Of a DNA stretch of 64,000 nt, positions 22,901-34,000 are shown piece after piece. Position numbers and translations under genes: made by a program. The notes beneath the pieces are model-generated. The model was given only the letters and a program-made list of their open reading frames with translations. It was not told where the DNA came from and made no database searches. The stretch is from Anolis sagrei. Its lineage: Eukaryota > Chordata > Lepidosauria > Squamata > Anolidae. Every line of letters begins with the position of its first letter. Position 1 is the stretch's first letter. The stretch is from NCBI RefSeq assembly GCF_037176765.1, contig NC_090022.1, positions 79,014,209 through 79,078,208 of the forward strand, given 5' to 3'.

Positions 22901-25900
22901 AACAGATGCATCAATGTGATCTCAGATTTAAAAGGTTTGAAGATAATTATTTCTTGTTCTATTTATTTTTCACTTCTCCATTTCATCAGAGCCAGCACCT
23001 CTTTTCTCATTCTCCAGCATCTCATTTTTCATGTTGTTCTTTCCATCTCTATCCTCCCAGAAAAGAGGACCACACTCACTGTCTCTGAGTTGATTGTGCT
23101 GAGAACTGCTGCTTGGGATGCTCACTACAGACCCCAGAATGCATCTCTCTGCTTTAAAGGCTAGGCAAAGAGTACCAGGTATGTTTTTCTCATGCACTTT
23201 GACACATAAAGCCTCTTTTCTGGGACTTTTAAGTCACTTCTTTCTATCTATAACTAACCCTGATTTGTGTATTATGACAAAGTTCTGGACACAGGGATCT
23301 GTCACAGCCCTGCCACTTGAGACCCTTCTGAACCAAAAGGGGGAATTGGATCTTTTCCATTCAAAGCAAGTGCAGTAACAGTGGCTTAGGCTCCAATTTG
23401 CCACCACATATTGTCAATTTCAGCTTTTTCATTGAAGAGAAAATATAAGCATTCTTTGCGCAACTCAATTGCTCAACTACAACACACCAAACCCACTGGG
23501 GATGCCGCTGTTATGGTCTTTGTCACAGTGCTTCCCAGTGGTGACTTGTATCCTTCTGAGAGGCCTATAAAACGCATCCTGACAGCTACTTGTCACATTT
23601 ATCAAAGGATTTCAGACATTAAGCTAATCCTGCATGGAATGGCTGATTAAATTTTGTTGCCTCTGGTAGAACATCTGATCTCAATTCCTTCTACAGCAAC
23701 ATTTCTCATGAATGGTCACCTCCAATTTGTCTCGCTGTCAATAAAGCCTGAGATTTAGCAGCACACCAGCTCTCTTTTCCCAAAAGGCGGCAAACAAATC
23801 AGTCTGCCAGCACTGTGCTACATCAAGTCGCCATCCAGATGAGCAGCACTTTTGAAGCAACTTGAACTTGTCTGTCAACCATTTCTCAAAATGAAAGAGC
23901 TTTATAGAGGGCAACACTGGTATCAAGAGAGCCTGCAATCTTGCCCTGGACCAGCACTTCCCACAAACACCAACATGTTTGGGCAGTAAGGAAGGATGAA
24001 CAAGCTATTAACATGTAACTATGTTAACAACCATTTCAGATTTGGTACATGCTGGATCCTATGTTCATTTTGGTCTAATTGAACCCTGGCTATTGATACA
24101 TCTGACAGATATTTCCTTTGGGGTTCCTTCAGAAGCTTCTGATGTTGACCCCTGTCAACAAAAGCATGGAAAAGCACTGCCACTTTTTAATTGTTCAAAT
24201 GTCCCAAATAGTAAAACCACCATTAGAAACACAGTGGCCTAAAATCCACTTACAGGACAGTGGCTAAGGGAATAATCACTCAAGAGGAATCACTTTTATT
24301 TAGGCATGTATAAGACTGTGCTATAAAAGACAGCTCTATGAACAGAGTTCTCTGTTCAATGCCTACATCAGCCATCAATTCACTGAATGGCTTTAGTCAA
24401 AAGTTGACGTAACCCCAAAACCCTACATGCAATACAGCACTCCTACTATAGAAGGCTGATTGGTTTGGTAATGTAAATTACATGGAGTCCTTCAACCACT
24501 GACAACAGCACTTTCAAAAAGTCAACCTACTTCAACTTCTCATCTCTCCAAAAAATTACCTTTAGTCCATTTTGTGGGTTCATCAGAAAATTTCGTCCAA
24601 TGTCATCAAACATAATAGTATTTTTCTTGCTATAAAACTCTGAAAATTTACCCCATATGACTCCTAAAGGTTTCACCTGCAAAACCAAAGCAGAGAAAAA
24701 AAAATCCCATGTATTACAACAGCAGAGTCAATCATTCAAATGACTGATTATCAGTGATTTGGGAGTCATCTCCACATCTCACTGACCTCAAGAGTTCTGA
24801 TACTCATTTCCCTTTTTTTCTTAACTAAAAGGGCCCTTTGCACCCTCTACATGACATAAGAGCACAAAGTGCCTTTTTCACTTTGTTCCTTCCCTGAGCT
24901 GCCAGGCAAGAAATGATCTGAATGGATATGTGAAAGAATTGGCTTCCAATGGAAACAGGCTTCCTGTTTCCATTGGGAGAGGTGTGATTAAGGTGGCTTA
25001 GTTTATTTTCATAACTAACTTACATAATTAAATTATATCATCATTAACTTCATTTACTATAGAAAAGTTCAAAAGCATTATAACCGTAAGTATTTAATAT
25101 TTTTCAAGAAAAATATTTAAATTAAACGAATGCTATTGTATCACACCCTTTCATAACAAGAAAAAATGCTGTTACCTACATAGGAAGGACTATCTCTAAT
25201 ATTTTGTTGAGTTAATACTTCCCCCAAATGTAATTTACTAGCCATTCCATGATCAAACCTATGCCATTAACTCAATGCTCTACAAGCCATCAATCAGTCC
25301 ATTACAATGAGGTAATTGTAGAGTTCTTAAAGCCCCTTGAGAACATACAGATAACTTCAATGATTCAACTGGTATGAGTATTTCCACAAGTGTCAAGCCA
25401 ACTATTTTTCTCTTATGGTACATAGCCTGGCATACCTATTGTCTAATTTGGAACTGCTGCCTCAAAGATATCCTTCTGCATTAACTCTATTACCTTCTTG
25501 TAGCATATTATTGTCTGAGATACATTGATCTTTTGCAGAGCATAAAAGATAGGTGGTTTCTGCTTCAAAGGGAGCCCACCCAGGTAAATGGTCATCCTGT
25601 CACTAATTCTACATGATTTAATTAATGTTATTACTTGTAAAAATAAAAATGCAATCATTTCTAGGGGAAAAAAAGTTCATACATCAATTAATCCTCGTCT
25701 TGGAGTGTGCACAGTTATCATGGCAGCACTATCCAGCATGAAGGTGATCTTGTAGTTTGCGTTAGTGCTCACTCCCAGCTCCTGCGTTGGAAAAACCCAA
25801 TAATTAATAACATTTTAAACTTCAGCTATTTGACTGCTACATTTTTCAAACCTTGTACACTTCACTTCACAAGTGAGAGCAGTAAAGGATAAAACCAAGG

Positions 25901-27941
25901 CATGCTAAAGATACACGTCTGTGCCATTCTCCAAGAAAAATTATTATGATGAAATGGAAGCTACATTGAAAACTGCTATAAGCCAAAACTATCTACAAGT
26001 ACCCAAACAATTTTTATGGAGAATATGTGTCTGAATCTGATTCACTATTGTGAGGTCATGTTGTTCTTCTATTAAGAAAAACAAGAAGGAAAATGATGGG
26101 ATTGTTGAGCTCAAGACCCTTGCTAACCATTTTTATTTACAAGTTCACTATATTACAATCACATTGAGAAACAACCTACAAACTAACCCTAAAAAGGTCA
26201 TTCCAAATTTTAGAGGGATTAGTGTTACATGGCTGTTTCTCTAAGGTAAATACAGTGACACCTTGACTTAAGAGCTTAATTCATTCCATGACATCTTAAC
26301 TCAAAATATTCTTATCTTAAAGTGAAATTTCCCACTAAAATGTGTTGAAATACTAATAATCTGTTCAAGCCCTCTGAACGCCCCCCCCCCCCCCATTTTT
26401 GTTCCGTGTTTTTAAATAAAAGAATGTACTTTATAAATAACAAATAATGTATAAATGCACATTTACATGGAGAAAGATCAACTTTTAAAAGGTAGCAGCA
26501 CAAAGATGTGGCAAGGAAGCACAAAGTGAAGAGGCAGAAGCATCACTGTCTTCATACTGTACTAATTCCAGCATCCCTCCCTCTCTTGCTCTCTCAAAGC
26601 AGGGTCCAGGTCAATTCATTGTCGCCAGTTGCTTAAATCTTCTTCTCGCTTGCTGCTATTCAATAGTTGAAGGCTTGGTCCCATAGCCAAGTCTTGACTT
26701 TCCTTCTGAAAGACAGAAGGGAGGTGGCCAATCTGATATCCCTGGGGAGAGAATTCCACAAACGGGGGGCCACTGCTGAGAAAGCCCTGTTCCTCGTCCT
26801 CACCAATCGCGTTTGCGATGGTGGTGGGAGCAGGAACAGGGCCTCTCCAGATGATTGTTAGTAACAAGGGATACGTTCGTACAGGTAAACTGGGCCAGAA
26901 CTGTTTAGGGCTTTAAAGGTTAAAACCAGCACTTTGAATTGTGCTCGGAAGTAGACCAGCAGCCAGTGGAGCTGGCGTAACTGAGGGGTTGTGTGCTCCC
27001 TGTATGCCGCTCCAGTGAGCAACCTGGCTGCCAACGGTTGGACTAGTGGAAGCTTTCGGGCGGTCTTCAAAAGCAGCCCCATATGGAGTGCATTGCAGTA
27101 GTCTGTTTGGGATGTAACAAGAGCGTGGACCACCATGGCCAAGTCAGACTTTCCAAGGTATGGGTGCAGCTGGCACACAAGATTACTGCAATATGTTCTA
27201 TATGGGGTTGACTTTGAAGACTGTTCAGAAGTTTCAAGTGGTCCAACGAGAGGCAGTCAGATTCCTCACTTGTGCAATGTCCAGGGAGCATACAACCACC
27301 CTGTTACATCAGCTCCGCTAGCTGCCAGTCTGCTACCGAGCACAATTGAAAGTGCTGGCTTTAGCCTATAAAGCCCTAAACGGTTCCAGCCCAGCTTACC
27401 GGTCTGAACGTATTTCCCTCTATGATCCACCTCGGAGATTAAGATCTTCTAAGGAGGCCCTGGTCTCAGTCCCACCTCTTTCGCAGGGACGGATGGTGGG
27501 AACGAGAGACAGGGACTTCTCAGTGGTGGCCCCTTGGCTATGGTACTCCTCCCTTGTGTAATTAGAGCAGCCCCCTCCTTCCTAACCTTCAGGAAGAAAG
27601 TAAAAAATGTGGTTATGGGACCAAGGTTTTGGATAGCAAGTTTTTAGAGAATAAGGAATAGTGAACTGACAAATGGAATGGCTTCGGATTATGATTTTGG
27701 ATGATGTGATTTTAATAATTGGTTTTAAATTGTGATGTTTTAATATTTTGGTTTTAAAGTAAATGTTATTTTATTGTATGTTTATTTTTGGCATTGAATT
27801 GCTGCCTAATTTGTAAGGCATCTCTGAGTCCCCTTTGAGGTTGAGAAGGGAGGATATAAATGAAGTAGCTAAGTAATAAATAAAGTTGGGAATGCTGTTA
27901 AGTAGAGGTTCCACTGACCTGAATTCCTATATTATATTACA

Positions 27942-28007
<66 letters not shown>

Positions 28008-31000
28008 GTTAAGTTGAATAGATCCTGTTAAACTGCTGTTTCCATGCTATTTCCTATGCTATTATATGTTTCTATCCACCTTTGAACCACCTTATCCTTT
28101 AACCAATTCGAACAGTTCCCTTTTCCCCCTCCTCCAAAAAATAATCTGCTGTTGTTTTGATGTTTGTTTATTATTGTTTATGCTGTTTTATGCTATTTTA
28201 ACTGGTTATTGTTCTGTTTTTATTTGTATTTTGCCCTGGGCTTGGCCCCATGTAAGCCGCCCCGAGTCCCTTTGAGGAGATGGAGACGGGGTAGAAAAAT
28301 ATAGTTCTTCTTCTTCTACTACTACTGAAACATATTTGGGACATTGAGGGAGGGACAAGTCCATTGTTCAACTTAAGCATGGCTTTGGTTCTTTACAAAT
28401 GCTTGTAAAAATGAAAAGCAACTCTACAGTTTCCACAGCTACTGCAGTGCAGCTTTTTAAATTGGTGAAGGCTCAGTATTAAGACCGAGAACTAACAGCT
28501 GGCCATCAAAGCTACATCAAAGCAGTATGTAGAGTCACCTCTATTTCTTCAATTATGCCTGTTTAATATTTGCAAAGTGTGGCTCATGAGCCATATATAG
28601 CCCAATAGGACCATTACTGTGGTTTAAAAAAATTATCTCTATGGGGCGGGGAGGGTAGTTTTACCATGTCTGCAATGCTCCTAGAACACACAGAAGTTGA
28701 AATAAAATTATGCATTTTCTTTTTCAAAAACATCTCTTTTAGAGGGCATTTTGTGAAAAGGCTTACAAGAGTAGGAGTAGTGGGTATGTGGCACTCCAGA
28801 GTCTCCTTGAGTGCTAATGCAGCCCCACACACAAACACACCGAGACACATGACTTACTTTCATTTTAGCTTCAATCCATTTCATGTTAGTAGCAGCTGAA
28901 AGAAAAAAGAAGGGATCCACGGGTTAATGCCTCAGCTATTATTAAAATCTGTCTTCTTACAAAATAATTACAACCTGGATATAACCTAATTACTATTTAT
29001 GAATCACAGATGCCAAAAAGAATGCAAAGTCTGTATCATCAAGGCACACAGGTCAGACAAGCATTTTAGAACAGTTGTGTGAACTGGCTAATGAGATATC
29101 CTAAATTCCAGTAGTACTCTAGTCCCTGTAGCTCTCTGAATTCAAATTTCTCTGAACTTCTGAGCTATTTTTAAATGTGTAAATATTATGGGTGAAACTG
29201 GAAGCACATACTGCCCGATTTATTAACAGGAAAAGTAAAATATGACACATATGTGTTAAAATACTATTCTGTTTAACAACTGGATGTGACACAAGAAGGA
29301 GAAAGGGGATTCACACTTTTTCAATACTCCAGAAATGCATATTTGATAGTGAAAAAGTGGAACTGTGATAAGCATCTTACAATGAGGCACAAAGATCTAC
29401 TGTTAGGGGGGAAATGAGTCTAGGCATTAGTAAGCAACAACATGGGGGTAGGGGGGATGGTCAAAAGACCATCTTGCATCCCCAAATGTAATCTGAAGTA
29501 GTTCTTTGAATTCACTTTTATGTTTACTTCCAACAGAGATCCAGTTCCTACTCCTTGATTTATCATAGCCACCATAGAGGATGCTTTCAATTGTTTTTCT
29601 TTTCTTTTTTTACATTTGCCACCCCATCAAACCTAAAGGTTTCACAGAATCAAAAAATATGCAAATCTAGCCATTGACATCTATAATGGATATTTTCATC
29701 TTCTAAATGATAAAACTAATGCAACAAAGGCACTTGCACTTAGGAAAGAATGTAACTTACACCAAATCACAATATCATAGTCTTCGTATGCTGATGTTAG
29801 GAACTCGTGAAGGTATGGTCTCATCAATTCAATCCCAGTTTCTGCACATGACCTATGGTCTGAAAAGAAAACCAGCTAGTTCAGTTAAATAACACAGAAC
29901 TTTCCTGCAAAGGGATTTTGTAGTACCTTTGATAATGAAAAAAGTTTTCATATACTGTAGGTTTTGCAGACTGAAGGTACATCTAAGCCAGTGGTTCCCA
30001 ACCTGTGGTCCGTGGACCATCAGTGGTCCGGAAGAACTAAAATATGGTCCACGGCCTCACCATTACTACACCATTGCAACAAGAGCAACTGGTCTCATGA
30101 AACCCTCTTAATAGTGCCGATGGTCATTGAATGTGGTTTTCTGTGGGCAAGCAGATGGCGACTACTGGATGGCATATGTTCTGTATCAGAAATTAGAGCG
30201 GATGTGGTCTATCCAATGCAATTTTCTGAATCAGCACCCCAAATAACCAAACTGAATCTAAATTTGGCCAAAAACTTATTTGTAAGCCTTTTGGTACTAA
30301 TGTTGGAGAGTGATCCCTGATCAAGTCGTCACTGGTTAAAAAAAAAGGTTAGGAACCACTGATCTAAGTTGTAGAATTAATACAGTTTGACACCACTTTT
30401 AACTGCCATGGCTCAGTGCTATAGAATCCTGGGTATTACAAGGTATTTAGCCTTCTCTATCAAACAGTGTTAGTGTTCACCAAACTACAACCATGATTCC
30501 ACAGCTTTGAGCCATAGCTGTTACAGTGGTGTCAATCTGCATAGTACAGTATAGGTGTCGTCTACACCATCAAGGGCATGGACCCCATGCATCTGATTAA
30601 GTAGACTAAAACTATGGAAGCTTATGCTACAAACTTCTTTCTTAGTTAGGCTGAAATGTGCTACAATATTCCTTTGTGTATTGATCCAGATTAAAACAGC
30701 TGTCTCTGAATTTAACACTTTCTTGTAACACAGACACCAACTTTTCTTACCTACATTCTGACAAAGACCTGAATTATCAAGCCAAATGAGGAGCACTTCC
30801 ACACTGTGTACCTACAACCTTCAGAAAGATTAAAATCCCACCAATCAACTGCTGGGCAAGAAATGAAAAGCAGGAAACTCCACCTCTGCCTCCCTCAATG
30901 GCTAGTAGACACGCATTTGACAAGGTTCTCCGTCCAATCCCGTTTATTGGATTTGAAAGGAGAACCATATGCACAGCAGCAATTTAATGAAAGCAATTTA

Positions 31001-34000
31001 ACACTTCATCAGAACAGTTATTCTGAAAACCTGATTAATCTTAAATTATTCCATTGTGTGATCCAAGGTTATGAGTCTATCCTCCTCTGGCCCCATTCCC
31101 AGCTTCCTAAATTTGGACCCTCATAAACCATCTTCAGCATATATATCAGCTTCAGCACACAGAACTTGATTGTTTTTAAATCAGTTTTCCATCCATATGA
31201 AAATGGGAGTTGTAATTTGGTCCAGATTATTAATCAGAATCTTAACACATGGCTTGATCAAAAACGTTACATTTGAAGCAAGCCATGAATTCCCCTTTGT
31301 GTTATTAAACTCTTGAACCATAATTTCCTTATATAGTTTGTCTAGGGACTTGGGATAGCTATGGGTTTTTAGACAGTAGTCCTGAGGACAGGGAATTGTC
31401 AAATTGGCTATCCGTAAACTGCTCTGGGAGCCTTTTAGACCAAAGGGCAGGATATGAATGCGGATACTCTAAATAAAATCAAATGGTATGTTTACTGAGA
31501 AATCATATTTGTTTTATGTATGTCACTCTCAAAAACTCATAAAATATAAAAACACACACATTGCCTTTAAAAGTATTTACGCATTCTACCAGAAGAAAGC
31601 AAATAAAAATAGATGAAAGATTTTCATCCATAAAAAAGAAGTATCTAGTGGCACTTCAACAACTAAGATTTAGTGTGGACTTGTATTCATTTCAAGATAT
31701 GAATCCACAGATGTTATTGTTATGATGCTATAAGATGCTGACACAGGAACAAGGCCTTTTAGACAATATTTCTGGAATTATTTTCTCCTGAAGACTTATG
31801 TGGCTCCTCACTGGTGACATAGGATGCCAACTTTTTTCCTTTGGTTATTTCAAATTCAACTTTGTTTTAATGATTTTATTGTTTAATATATTGTATCATT
31901 ACCAGTAAGCAGCCTTAGGTGACTTAGGAAGTAAAGGACCAGAGATAAATATATTTAACAAATGAGCAACCTGAGTATAAATGAAACTGAATAATATTTC
32001 CAAGACACATCACTCACCAAACAACGTGTAATCAACATCTAGGACCAATAATTTCTTCCCTTCCCGCGGAGGATTCAATATTTCTACTTTGTACTCCTTA
32101 ACTCTGCGTGAGATTTTTAGCAGATTCTCTTCCCTGCACATAAACAGCACAAATTACATGTGACTGTTGCACCTTTATTAACCATCCAGTTGTTTCCTCA
32201 TGCTGCAACAACTCACCTGTTTTCTACTTCAACAACTTCCTCTTCAATATCAAAATCATTAACTACATCTTCATTATCAGGCGGTGGCCCAAGGACATCT
32301 TCCTGTAACAAAAAAAACCTTAGGAATTGATTGTACGGGTTTACATTTACCCAGAATCTTCACCTATTGAACAAACTGAGTGCTAGTGCACACATCCAGT
32401 GTATTCTTGATCCTACTAGCTCTGGTTAGTATTTGTTTAGTATTGTTATCAAAGACAGGAACTAGGCTTTCAAGCAAGGCAGGATTTGTAGTTAGCACTA
32501 AACATTGGTTTACTAACCCGGCAGGATTCTGCTTTCAGACTGATTAGTTATTAATTATAGTGGGGAAAGCATCAGCACAGTCTGCCAATAAGGCCAGGGT
32601 GTGTCAGAATTCTGGCTTATCCTTCTACATGAATGCTGCCAGTAGTAACATTACTGACTTTCTAACCCTCTCACTCCAAATGGCACATCTTGGTACCATG
32701 AGGACTAGATTGATAAGTCAATAGCCAATATAAACTTGGTAGAGATGTGTAAAATCATTTAAGCAAAGGAACCAGGAAGACAAGGTGACAAAAAGGGGAA
32801 AAAATGAGAAGTTTGGAATTTCAACGTGTTATAGATCTTTTGATTAAAATTCATTACCTTTAGAGTTATCCAGATAATAGAATGGAAGAACTGGCATGGA
32901 GAACTTTAAATAAATTTCTTAGTTTAAAGAGAAGGGGATCGCAAGAAAAGAAACTTCATTGTAATTCTGACCACCTACAGTGTTTTAACCCGGGTTTTTA
33001 CTATGAAGAAATTTCTTAATTTTAAGAAGAAAAAAAGATGAACCGGGAAACAGTCTTATTGTGTTTAAAGGGTCCCCTTCTACTAAAATGTTTACATGCT
33101 ACTTCCCAAAGCAATTTATACACTACAATGTAAGAAATTGCGATTATGTGCTTTGAACTGGATTTTTGATTTTACACTGCCATATAATCTAATTCAAAGC
33201 AGATAATCTGGATTTTATATGGCAGTGCAGAAGGGACCTAAGACTGTGCACCAATAGGACCAATACTTGTGATTTCACCTACTAGTGCCTGAGAAAGTAT
33301 GTCCTGTCTAGGAATATTTTAGGTCCTCTAGGCCATTCTATAAGATGGCCAGAAGCTTCCAGAATCACCCTGGAAGACCTAGCATATCCCTAAAGAGAAC
33401 ACCGGTCAGTCCTATGTTCTATGTTCACTTCTGGCAGAAGTCATTTATTTCAATAGGATTCACTATGGTTTTCTGTTTCCATGGTAATTTCAGGAACCAT
33501 TAAGTGCATGTGTGCATTTAGTATTAAACATATTTTACCAAGCTTTCCTCACGAGTCCCCATCATCATGATTTTTGTATTAGGTTTCAGTTTTAGTGTTC
33601 CAAGCTTGACATCATTCTCTGCTGGTTTGCCTAAAATACAAGCACATCACAGCATTCTCAGTGAAAATATGCAGTTTCTTACACACGTTTTCTCTTTTTC
33701 TAATGTATCTAGTAAAGAAATATTTTAAAATACTGCAATATTAAAACTTATAAAGATACAGTAACACATATTTCCTCTCCTCTTTCCAGATACAGCTTGG
33801 TATAAAGGGTTTTTTTTCCTCAGCGGGACTATCTGATAGCCAGGAAAATGATTTTCTCACCTCCAAATTAGATTGGCTCGGAACATGATTTTTAAGATAC
33901 TAAAGTTTAATAGTACACACATTAGTACAGTACAGCTTCTTTCTTCTTCCTTGTTTCTTTTCATAAGCAAGTGAATCTCAAGCCATTTTATATTCTGGCC

